64,000 nucleotides of DNA from Saprospiraceae bacterium (GTDB lineage Bacteria; Bacteroidota; Bacteroidia; Chitinophagales; Saprospiraceae). Shown here in pieces: positions 34,626 to 41,999 of this stretch. The translations under genes and the position numbers were made by a program. Numbering within the stretch: the stretch's first letter is position 1; the number at the start of each line of letters is the position of its first letter. The DNA lies in the NCBI GenBank assembly GCA_020436935.1, contig JAGQWX010000025.1, forward strand, positions 1-64,000, written 5' to 3'. The notes under the pieces are model-generated. The model was not told the DNA's origin and ran no database searches. It saw only the letters and a program-made list of their open reading frames with translations.

Positions 34626-37199
34626 CTAAAACCTTAGCGTCCAGCCCAGATTGATGGTTCTGTTGAGCATATTGGTCACAGTTCCGGTAACAATGGCCTG
34701 GTCACCGGTAGATTTTGGCCCCTTGATCTGTGAGAGATAATGGACCATCTTCACATTTTGTCGATTTGTAAGATTATACATTTGCAGAGCAACCGTATGA
34801 TCAGTCCTGCCAAGTTTGAAATTATAACTTATACCCGCATCTATTCTGGAATAGTTGGGCAATCTGTCAAGCACAGCATTTTTGTCGAGATTTCCCAGAT
34901 TGTCACCAGAAGTAATTCTATTTCCAATCAGATATGGCTGTCCTGTTGCATAAATCCACGAAACATTGGCCAAAAAATCTCCCATCTTGTAGGCGTGATA
35001 CGACTTGAGCTGGTGCCTCCTGTCTGAGGGTGCAAAGTACTCCTGACCTCTCAATACTCCGGGAATCTGGTATATCAACTTACTCCAGGAATAGGAAAGT
35101 TGGGTAGAATATCGTTCACCGTCATACCTGCTCAGCAGATCCATGCCATAACTCTTGCCATCACCATTGTACAAGGTCAGATTTCTGGTTTCTTCTTCTT
35201 CAAGCCTTACTCCCGGTTGCGGGTTGGCAAATTCTCCCACTCCCGTAAGCTTTTTGAAATAGGGCTCAACATCCAGTAAAAAAGCACCTGATTTATACCT
35301 CAATCCTGTACTAACATTTAATGCAGAAAGTGCAGGAATGGTCTTGTTGGACACCGACCAAATGGAAAGGCTCTGGTCAAATACGTCTCTGATGTCTATC
35401 CTTCTATGGAGCTGGTAATTGTAACCGGCCAATGCCCTCCATTGTAAACTTGGGCTTATTTCCTTGTATACCCCGCTTTGTAGGCTTGGATATACATTTC
35501 CGAAATTATCCAGTGTGATTCTGGTGCCAGCATTGAATTTCCACCCGTTGCTGTTCGCAAAATCAATTTCTCCAAATAAATTTTGGATGATAGCACCACT
35601 GTTAAAAGCGCTTGAAATTCCTTTGGGATTGATGAGGGCATTTCTATTGTCTATGGCCTCCAGATCATAACCTGCTTTTACTTTGGTTTTTTCTCTTACA
35701 TCAAGCAATAGGTATGACGTCAAGCCATACTTTTTTACTTGTGAAATAAACGCATTGCTGTTTCCACCTCTCGCCCCGCCTGGCCTGTCAATTCTAAGGT
35801 CAACTTTCAATCTGTAATCATCCCTGAAATAAGCCCGGTAAGCCAATACGTGCCATTTTACGCCCGAAGCTAAAACCCTCGAAAAATTGAATCCCGTGGT
35901 ATTGCTCTTCCAAAATCTGTCATTTTGCAACTCATGCCTAACCAGGACCTTTTCAAGAATTCTTCCTGGTTCCTCCACTTCAAACCTTACTGTGTTTTGG
36001 AAATTGTCACGTATCTGATTGACGGAAAATTGAAACCGCGTTTTTGCATCCTCATAATTCAACTTCAGATTAAAATCACCAAAACTGAACGATGGTGAAG
36101 ACCTGATGGTATTTTCGCTCAATGAGCTACTGCCATTTTGGACAAAGTTGGAAATTGTGAATGGATTTAAGGAGTAAAAGTTGTTGTTGGAAATTTCTCT
36201 GAAGCTATTCCTTACGGCTGCTGATACAGAAAATGACTTACTGATGGGCAGAAAAACAGCGCCAGAAGCACTCAGAAAGTTGAGGTCTGCCACACCATTG
36301 AGTTTTTCCTGCTTTTGTTCTTTGCTGGTCAAAGAAAGCATGCCCCCTGTTCTGCCGCTGTACTGCGTAGGGTATGCATTTTTATACAATTCAAAACCCT
36401 GTATAAAGTATGGATTGATCGTACCGAAAATGTCGAAATAATGTGCATTGTTGAATATGGGCAAGCCGTCCAGGACCAACAATGTTTCATCTGCATTACT
36501 TCCTCTTATCGAGATTTTTCCTCCTGATTCAGCAGCGGCGTCTACACCCGGAAGGGATTGCACGGCAGAAAAAACATCGATACCTCCCAGACCACGCGTC
36601 ATCAGAGCATAGGGATTGGTATAATTGACAATGGAGTTCCCATCTCCGGTGACCAAAGCAATGGCCGATCCCTGTTTTTCGACCTGCCTCAGCGCAACAG
36701 GATCTGGTTCGAGCAGTACTACAAGCTCTTGTTTGGGCCCTGTTTTGACAGTCTGCGATTTATATCCCAACATGGATATTTCTAGCTCTTCCCCATTGGA
36801 GTTCAACTTCACTTCTCCGTCGAGGTCAGAGAAAAAGATTTCATTTTTTTCTTTTTTGGTCAATGCAGCCCAGCTGATCGCTTCTCCATTTTTACTGTCT
36901 TTGATGATGATGGTAGAAAGTGATGGTTCATCTTTTTTCAGTGCCGGGCGCAATAAGATGTGCTTCTCCGTCAGAAAAAATACTTCGCAACCCAGATTGG
37001 CGAAAGCCTTGCTGATGTTTTCTCTGGAATCGCGGTCTCCGAATACAAGAGATTGGCCCTCTTTTTTAGCAATCTCTTCAGGAAAAGAAAAAGTATACTG
37101 ATGTTGTTCTTTCAACACTTTCATGAGCTCTGAGGTATTGTGAACAACAAATTCTGTTTGGGCACTTAGGAAAATGCCAACAAACAAAAATAGCACCAA
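34626..37199 (-). CDS. TonB-dependent outer-membrane receptor with STN domain (FecA-like)
   Basis: An 857-residue receptor; its ligand is unknown. The N-terminal signal core (LVLFLFVGIFLSAQ) is followed by a secretin/TonB N-terminal (STN) domain at about 20-95. That domain contacts FecR in FecA-type signalling. A carboxypeptidase-like beta domain (to about 170) and a plug domain follow (GGIDVFSAVQSLPGVDAAAESGG, ISIRGSNADETLLVLDGLPI at about 205-250), then a 22-strand barrel ending LNRTINLGWTLRF. The only standard start is TTG at 37199. ATT at 37220, overlapping the fecR stop, would give a better signal peptide (basic KIKQ before the core). No SusD partner follows, so it is not a SusCD pair. 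Confidence 0.88.
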   Translation of the reverse strand: MVLFLFVGIFLSAQTEFVVHNTSELMKVLKEQHQYTFSFPEEIAKKEGQSLVFGDRDSRENISKAFANLGCEVFFLTEKHILLRPALKKDEPSLSTIIIKDSKNGEAISWAALTKKEKNEIFFSDLDGEVKLNSNGEELEISMLGYKSQTVKTGPKQELVVLLEPDPVALRQVEKQGSAIALVTGDGNSIVNYTNPYALMTRGLGGIDVFSAVQSLPGVDAAAESGGKISIRGSNADETLLVLDGLPIFNNAHYFDIFGTINPYFIQGFELYKNAYPTQYSGRTGGMLSLTSKEQKQEKLNGVADLNFLSASGAVFLPISKSFSVSAAVRNSFREISNNNFYSLNPFTISNFVQNGSSSLSENTIRSSPSFSFGDFNLKLNYEDAKTRFQFSVNQIRDNFQNTVRFEVEEPGRILEKVLVRHELQNDRFWKSNTTGFNFSRVLASGVKWHVLAYRAYFRDDYRLKVDLRIDRPGGARGGNSNAFISQVKKYGLTSYLLLDVREKTKVKAGYDLEAIDNRNALINPKGISSAFNSGAIIQNLFGEIDFANSNGWKFNAGTRITLDNFGNVYPSLQSGVYKEISPSLQWRALAGYNYQLHRRIDIRDVFDQSLSIWSVSNKTIPALSALNVSTGLRYKSGAFLLDVEPYFKKLTGVGEFANPQPGVRLEEEETRNLTLYNGDGKSYGMDLLSRYDGERYSTQLSYSWSKLIYQIPGVLRGQEYFAPSDRRHQLKSYHAYKMGDFLANVSWIYATGQPYLIGNRITSGDNLGNLDKNAVLDRLPNYSRIDAGISYNFKLGRTDHTVALQMYNLTNRQNVKMVHYLSQIKGPKSTGDQAIVTGTVTNMLNRTINLGWTLRF

Positions 37200-37215
37200 T
37201 GCAACTTGTTTTATT

Positions 37216-38190
37216 TTAATAGATCTCTACTTTTTCTCCCTTTATGGTATAATTTAAACGAAGTGGCCATGTAAAAGATTTCAGCGCTTCGTCTCCATTT
37301 TGCAAAGGTATTTCTCCTGAGTATGGTTCGAGGTTTTTGTTGCCTTTTATTTCAATTTCATATCCAAATTGTCTTTCCAAATCTTTGATGACATCAGCGG
37401 CGTTGGCAGCTTTGTATTCGAGTTTTTTGTTACGCCACAAATTTCTTTCTGAAAAAGTAGATACAGATTCGATGCCCAGGTTTAATGCAATGGACTGTCC
37501 GGGCGTCAATATTTTGGAAACTTCACCAGATTGACTGGTGACCTTAACTTTTCCACTGGTGCATTCTACTTCAAAAATGCCGTCTCTTACAAAAACATTG
37601 AAAGTAGTTCCCAGGACCTCTACCTGTCCCTGAGGTGTCACGACTGTGAATCGAGAACCTTTTTGCACAGAGAAGTAGGCTTCACCATTGAGGTTCAATT
37701 TTCGGTCAGAGGCAAAGGTATTTTTATCGTAGGCAAGCTTAGAATCCGCATTCAATGTGACGATGCTGCCATCCGGCAAAGTAAGCTCATCGGTTTCTCC
37801 CATGGCTGTAATGATTTCAGCGCCCGGCGACCAAACAGAGTTTACAAGAGTGGTAGCAGCAAAAATGAGGATGAATGCTGCAGCAATGCCCATGGCCCAT
37901 TTGATGCCCGAGTGTAGGCGAATCACTTTGGCTGGAGCCTTTGTCGCTGGTATGCTTGCTGTTTCTTTTTCTATTTTACTCCAAAGTGCAGCAGTGTCAA
38001 TGTTGTGGTTTTTGACATTACCCGCCAGAATGAAGGCAGCAGCTCTTCTGGCCTCCTCCAGTGCCTCCCCTGAAAGTATGTCTCCATCTTCCAGGTCAGA
38101 CAAGCTAAAGCCCGGAGACTTTACTGTCGTCAAAAAAGCGTCATCCAGGAGGAATGCTTCAAAATTATATGTTTTGTAGATGTCTTTCAT
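37216..38190 (-). CDS. FecR-family anti-sigma factor
   Basis: A 324-residue inner-membrane anti-sigma regulator. A cytoplasmic N-terminal region (1-95) precedes one transmembrane segment (GIKWAMGIAAAFILIFAATTLV, near 105). The periplasmic FecR domain follows with ELTLPDGSIVTLNADSKLAY, RKLNLNGEAYFSV, FTVVTPQGQVEVLGTTFNV and LTPGQSI at about 130-255. A C-terminal DUF4974-like domain resembles an STN fold (DVIKDLERQFGYEIEI). It relays a signal from the TonB receptor to the ECF sigma factor. It sits 18 bases after the metallopeptidase gene and overlaps or abuts the receptor gene. Confidence 0.92.
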   Translation of the reverse strand: MKDIYKTYNFEAFLLDDAFLTTVKSPGFSLSDLEDGDILSGEALEEARRAAAFILAGNVKNHNIDTAALWSKIEKETASIPATKAPAKVIRLHSGIKWAMGIAAAFILIFAATTLVNSVWSPGAEIITAMGETDELTLPDGSIVTLNADSKLAYDKNTFASDRKLNLNGEAYFSVQKGSRFTVVTPQGQVEVLGTTFNVFVRDGIFEVECTSGKVKVTSQSGEVSKILTPGQSIALNLGIESVSTFSERNLWRNKKLEYKAANAADVIKDLERQFGYEIEIKGNKNLEPYSGEIPLQNGDEALKSFTWPLRLNYTIKGEKVEIY

Positions 38191-38208
38191 TCATAAATAC
38201 GCTTTGGT

Positions 38209-38733
38209 TTATTGACTAAATAATTCGTCCAGATAATTGGTACGGTTGCCATTGGCATATATCCTGCGACAGGTGCCGAGACCACTTTCCATGATGCTTT
38301 TACAATTACCGCTGAGATCTTTGTCATCGATGTGGGATCTGCGCAGTATGCAATGTCCGAGTTCATGGAATATCAAATATTCTTTTTCAATGTATGAATA
38401 GGACAAAAAGGTGGCTTTTGAAATCTTCACCTCATTGGGGAGTGCGCTGTTTCTCTGGCACTGGCCAATGATGTTCAATGGAAGACTGGTGGTGAGGGTG
38501 GCAATGATGTTGGAATCCATCACATTGATGGCCCTTCCTCTCAGCTGGGCTTCTTCCGAAAACCTTTCAAAAAAAGGTCTCAAATCCGCATCCACTTCGG
38601 CGATGTGATTTGCTTCTTCTTCCACACAACCATACAAAGTAAAAATGGTCATAAATACTACAGCAAGACTCATCAACAGACCTGGTCTTCGTCTGTTGCT
38701 TTTTTGTTGATGATATTTAATTTTTTGTTCCAA
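38209..38733 (-). CDS. Putative lipoprotein metallopeptidase (HExxH, metzincin-like)
   Basis: A 174-residue predicted lipoprotein, with an Arg-rich start (QKSNRRRPG), a hydrophobic segment and lipobox TLYGC, and Cys at about 36. Near residue 125 it has IFHELGHCILRRSH: HExxH followed by a third His seven residues on. IMESG, a possible Met-turn, follows near 147. This pattern is seen in small Bacteroidota putative zinc peptidases. The TTG at 38733 gives a basic n-region; an ATG at 38673 gives a shorter signal. Its place between the sigma factor and fecR is unusual and suggests a part in periplasmic signalling or in processing the cargo; this is inference. Confidence 0.7.
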   Translation of the reverse strand: MEQKIKYHQQKSNRRRPGLLMSLAVVFMTIFTLYGCVEEEANHIAEVDADLRPFFERFSEEAQLRGRAINVMDSNIIATLTTSLPLNIIGQCQRNSALPNEVKISKATFLSYSYIEKEYLIFHELGHCILRRSHIDDKDLSGNCKSIMESGLGTCRRIYANGNRTNYLDELFSQ

Positions 38734-38783
38734 TTAACTGTGTTCTATATGATTAATCCAAAATAGGCGCTTTTGTACTCAAT

Positions 38784-39323
38784 TTAAAGTGTTAATTTTT
38801 CTTTTACCCACGAAAGTTGTTTGATCGCAACAGAAACAACATTCCTGCAGGACTGATAGGATATGCCCATGATGCCCATCATTTCGTCGTACGATTTCTC
38901 CTGAAAAAACCTGAGCTGAATGGCTTCTCTCTGCTGTGGTGATAAGGCTTCAATGGCCGCTTGCAGCAATTTTTCATTGGAGGTAGCCGATTCTTTTTGA
39001 ATGATTTCTTCCTGAACATCAAGGCTCGATGCTTTGATCATACTTTCATCAAGACTGTCCGTTAGATTTTTGTTCTTGATGAGCCTTCTTTTGAGGCTTA
39101 CCAAAAGGTAGCTCCTGATTTTTACTTCTTTGCTGAGGTTCTGCCGATTTTTCCAGAGGTCTACAAACAATTCCTGGACGGCATCTTCTACTGCCTCAGC
39201 GTCCTTCACTACTGACAGACCGTAGGATATCAGAAAGTTTACTTCCTCACGATATATGGTTTCGAAGGCGGTTTTGTCCCCTCCGATAAAGTTTGACCAT
39301 AAATTTTGCTGCATGTCGATCAT
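38784..39323 (-). CDS. ECF-type RNA polymerase sigma factor
   Basis: A 179-residue sigma-70 family ECF factor. Sigma-2 region (about 20-85) contains FETIYREEVNFLISYGLSVV and EDAVQELFVDLWKNR. Sigma-4 region (about 115-170) contains ALSPQQREAIQLRFFQEKSYDEMMGIMGISYQSCRNVVSVAIKQL, typical of Bacteroidota FecI-type factors paired with FecR. The ATG at 39323 is used; a TTG at 39329 or an ATG at 39314 are alternatives. It starts the minus-strand cassette sigma, metallopeptidase, FecR, TonB receptor, and likely activates its own cassette once released by FecR. Confidence 0.92.
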   Translation of the reverse strand: MIDMQQNLWSNFIGGDKTAFETIYREEVNFLISYGLSVVKDAEAVEDAVQELFVDLWKNRQNLSKEVKIRSYLLVSLKRRLIKNKNLTDSLDESMIKASSLDVQEEIIQKESATSNEKLLQAAIEALSPQQREAIQLRFFQEKSYDEMMGIMGISYQSCRNVVSVAIKQLSWVKEKLTL

Positions 39324-39356
39324 AAGCAATGTTAGAAAGCTTGTTTTATCTGATGT

Positions 39357-39557
39357 CTAAATATACTTATCGGAAATAGAATTGTCCACTTCCCTGCTGC
39401 TAAAATGAACCATATCTTCGTTACAAATACTCGCTGGAGGTACCACTCCAGCTGCGTTTTGTGCCTCGATCTGATTCATTTTATCACCACATGCAAAATG
39501 GACATTCCATATTCCGGTAAGTATGGTTAATGAATAAGTCCACAAAATGACAATCAT
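39357..39557 (-). CDS. Possible small membrane or secreted peptide upstream of the sigma gene
   Basis: A 66-codon ORF from ATG 39557 ending 33 bases before the sigma-factor start. It has a hydrophobic N-terminus (MIVILWTYSLTILTGIW) and a polar remainder. The family is not recognised, and codon quality is poor compared with neighbours. It could instead be untranslated leader of the sigma cassette. Listed with low confidence because it is co-directional and well placed. Confidence 0.22.
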   Translation of the reverse strand: MIVILWTYSLTILTGIWNVHFACGDKMNQIEAQNAAGVVPPASICNEDMVHFSSREVDNSISDKYI

Positions 39558-39776
39558 GAAAAAAACATTATAAAGTAATTCTGAAAACAAAATGCCGTTA
39601 TCCTGTCCTTATGGACTTATTTACGGATTAAAATACAAAAATGGTTGCATTGGAAACCTTCATCATCCAGAAAAACTGTTGAAACTGTCCAATGTTTGAC
39701 TAAATCAACAACTATAATGTGGGAATTGGTGGTGTAAAAAGTGGAAAATCTATTCCCAAAATCCGGATTAAAAAAG

Positions 39777-39952
39777 GTAACTACTCAGCTATTCGCTTTT
39801 GAATCAAAAATTCAGATCATTTTAAGTCAGCCGAGACTCATTTTCTTAGGAATAGTCCCTACACAGTGTCGGGACTATTGTTAAGAAAATAGGCGAAGGA
39901 TCACTTAAAATGAGCCATTTTTGATCAAAATTGGATATAGCTGAGTAGTTAC
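39777..39952. repeat. 176-base imperfect inverted repeat (MITE-like or large hairpin)
   Basis: Terminal arms of 16 perfectly paired bases, GTAACTACTCAGCTAT (39777-39792) and ATAGCTGAGTAGTTAC (39937-39952). The pairing continues inwards: TCATTTTAAGT/ACTTAAAATGA (39817/39903), ATTTTCTTA/TAAGAAAAT (39840/39882) and AATAGTCCC/GGGACTATT (39851/39871) around an 11-base loop. No coding frame is present. A-rich flanks prevent recognition of a target duplication. It could be a miniature inverted-repeat element or a transcribed hairpin. Confidence 0.8.
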
Positions 39953-39958
39953 AAAAAA

Positions 39959-39987
39959 AGGTGTCCCTGTTGAATACAAGGACACCT
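39959..39987 (-). terminator. Rho-independent terminator of the repeat lipoprotein gene
   Basis: An 8-base stem (AGGTGTCC/GGACACCT) with a 13-base loop lies about 20 bases after the stop at 40007. On the minus strand it is followed by a run of seven T at 39958-39952. Confidence 0.85.
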
Positions 39988-40006
39988 GTGCAAAATTTAT
40001 CAATAC

Positions 40007-40654
40007 TTATCTGCATGATTGTTTGAGCGCGATGAGCTCTTCCTTCGAGTTGATGGTCTGAGATGTACCATCTTTCAAAGTCACTGTAATCGGGTACACC
40101 AATTCAGGTCTCATGGATGGATCAGGCTTACCGCCTCCTTTCTCAGGTCTTGGAAGGTCTTCTTTGCTGCTGATTTCTACCACAGTACCGTCGGCTAAGG
40201 TTACACTGAATGGGAATTCGATTTTAAAGCAATGTTTTCCGTGGCCATGGCCCGGACCGAATACTCTGGGGCATTCTTTTCTCAAAGCTCTGAGTTCACT
40301 TTCATCTTCTACGGTGACAATTGTTCCATCTTCTTTGATGACATCGATGGGAAACTGGAATGAAGGGCGCGCTTTGACATCAATATTTGCTTCCTTCCAT
40401 GTTTTGATGGCGTCTTTCATTTCCTCCAGGCTGTTGACAGAAGCCGTAGTCTGATCTGCAAAAACTATAGTGACTGGAAAAACCAATTCAAAACATCCTC
40501 CAAATCCACAACCGGACCTTTCCTGGAGTTCATTGATGGCACCATCGGTATAGTTTTCGACTATGGAAACATTGTCCTCTGCGGTATCGCATGAAACCAT
40601 AAAGATTGAAAAGAGAAGAGCGAGAAGAGTAATGGATTTGAATTTATTGATCAT
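40007..40654 (-). CDS. Lipoprotein with four FPVTV-x-DGT repeats
   Basis: A 215-residue predicted lipoprotein (signal ITLLALLFSIFMVSC). The mature protein consists of four copies of a roughly 35-residue unit: FELVFPVTIVFADQTTASVNSLEEM, FQFPIDVIKEDGTIVTVEDESEL, FKIEFPFSVTLADGTVVEISSKEDL and ELVYPITVTLKDGTSQTINSKEEL, written here in parts. Each unit would make two strands and a helix. A GHGHGKHC patch near 137 could bind metal. I do not recognise a characterised family. It is a single-gene transcript with its own terminator. Confidence 0.75.
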   Translation of the reverse strand: MINKFKSITLLALLFSIFMVSCDTAEDNVSIVENYTDGAINELQERSGCGFGGCFELVFPVTIVFADQTTASVNSLEEMKDAIKTWKEANIDVKARPSFQFPIDVIKEDGTIVTVEDESELRALRKECPRVFGPGHGHGKHCFKIEFPFSVTLADGTVVEISSKEDLPRPEKGGGKPDPSMRPELVYPITVTLKDGTSQTINSKEELIALKQSCR

Positions 40655-41200
40655 TGTTAAAAATTTTTATTAGTTACTGAATACAAAAGATTTTTGTGGC
40701 GAGTATAGCCTGATTCAACTTGCAAGTTTTGATCTGTTTAATCGCTTACAAATACAGAGAGCAAAAGCCCATCGTTTTGTACTCAGTTTTGAGGGAAAAA
40801 TTTTTAAAATTCTTTTACATTACGCAAATAAATATTTTTAATTATTTGATTTTCTGCTATTTATGACCATTTAACGTAGATAAAATAATTTTGAAAAAGA
40901 AATAAGATTTTTAGCAACAAGAAAATGCTCTATTCCATAGGAATAATAATTATTCCAGTCCTGTACTTCACTGATGGAGAAATTAAGCATTCTTCCAGGC
41001 TGCGGCACAGTTGCTAAGCAGTTCCTTCCCAATGGAGTGAATTCTTTCACGCCATTTCCTCAGTTCTTCGGAACCGTTTGGTCATCCAGATGATCACATA
41101 TTGTATATTAAATCGGTATACACCGGCAGATAGTAGTAAATAGTTGCCTTGTGCGTGATGTATTTCGTCCATAACATTGTTGACAAACTCAAAACCTCCA
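40655..41200. other. AT-rich non-coding region
   Basis: No supported gene in 546 bases. On the minus strand, 40983-41081 reads GSEELRKWRERIHSIGKELL and then about twelve further codons to a TAA. It looks like a coding C-terminus but is cut off by a stop just upstream and is too short to identify; it may be a gene remnant. No promoter with both elements is visible for the repeat lipoprotein. Confidence 0.5.
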
Positions 41201-41575
41201 TTATTCTACATTACACCTCATTAACAACTTTGTAAATTCAGTCGAATCTTTGTTATAAATCAAAAGTGTGTCCGATTCTGCTTCCTTCTTTATAAAGAAA
41301 GGCGTTTCAAGTTCTCTCCAATAAAATTTATTTGAATCCAATTTTCGATTTGTAGAGATAAATGTATAATATGAGGAGCTAAATTTTATTGAATCGTTGA
41401 AAATAATTCTTCCTCTATTATCAGAACAAGTATTCACATAAATCTCGAATTTAGGACTTTTGCAAAGATCTTCTAATTTATCAAACCATTTTTCATATCT
41501 GATAGAAATTATAATTGAAGCTACTATAAAAATGGCCATTAAGACCATGACATATTTTGGGAACGGAACGTTCAT
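41201..41575 (-). CDS. Small single-pass membrane protein, unknown; possible orphan immunity-type partner
   Basis: A 124-residue protein from ATG 41575 with one N-terminal transmembrane segment (VMVLMAIFIVASIIISI) and a soluble domain exposed outside the cytoplasm (KWFDKLEDLCKSPKFEIYV through YNKDSTEFTKLLMRCNVE). No family is recognised. It begins 12 bases after the stop of a truncated gene end (41588-41854), in the same direction. Base composition is more AT-rich than the neighbours, which suggests acquired DNA. Such a pair, a large secreted protein's C-terminus followed by a small membrane protein, is the layout of polymorphic toxin/immunity loci. That is inference only. Confidence 0.55.
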   Translation of the reverse strand: MNVPFPKYVMVLMAIFIVASIIISIRYEKWFDKLEDLCKSPKFEIYVNTCSDNRGRIIFNDSIKFSSSYYTFISTNRKLDSNKFYWRELETPFFIKKEAESDTLLIYNKDSTEFTKLLMRCNVE

Positions 41576-41587
41576 ATACCATTTGAT

Positions 41588-41854
41588 TTATTTATTAATA
41601 ATTCTTCTAATGTCTTGAAAATCCTTGCCGGAAGCACCCCAATTGAATTCTCTACCAAAGTTATAAATCCCAACATTTAATCCAGCCCCCCATCCAATCA
41701 CAAATCCACCATATGTATTTGAATATATAGCATTACCTGTCAACCCTAATCCTGCACCTAAGCTTAAGCTGACGTTGATTCCAAATCTTTCACCATAAAA
41801 TGTTTCAGCTTTGATATTGGACAGATTCCCTGGTTCCCTTAACCGACTCAGTTC
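41588..41854 (-). pseudogene. 3' remnant of a larger glycine-rich gene
   Basis: An open frame of 88 codons bounded upstream by a TAG at 41857-41855 and without any start codon at its head. It reads ELSRLREPGNLSNIKAETFY, then GINVSLSLGAGLGLTGN, then GIYNFGREFNWGASGKDF and ends RRIINK. The flowing, protein-like composition and the adjacent small gene suggest the C-terminus of a large secreted protein whose 5' part has been lost. The family cannot be named; resemblance to C-terminal regions of Rhs-like proteins is only general. Confidence 0.4.
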
Positions 41855-41999
41855 CTAATAAATTCTTCTAACATATGTTACTAGTTTATTCAAAATATAA
41901 GTGTAAATGGAATATTTTTAATCAGCTCAAAATCAAATGTTGTGAGTCGTACCAATATTTTTTTATCATCACCCCCAAATCGTACTCTTTTACAACTTC

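Noticed and set aside
34626-37199. SusC-type receptor of a polysaccharide locus
   Set aside because: It carries an STN domain, follows FecR and a sigma factor, and no SusD gene follows.
40983-41081. Minus-strand frame reading GSEELRKWRERIHSIGKELL to a TAA
   Set aside because: Only 33 codons with a stop just upstream; protein-like but too short to identify or to call a gene.
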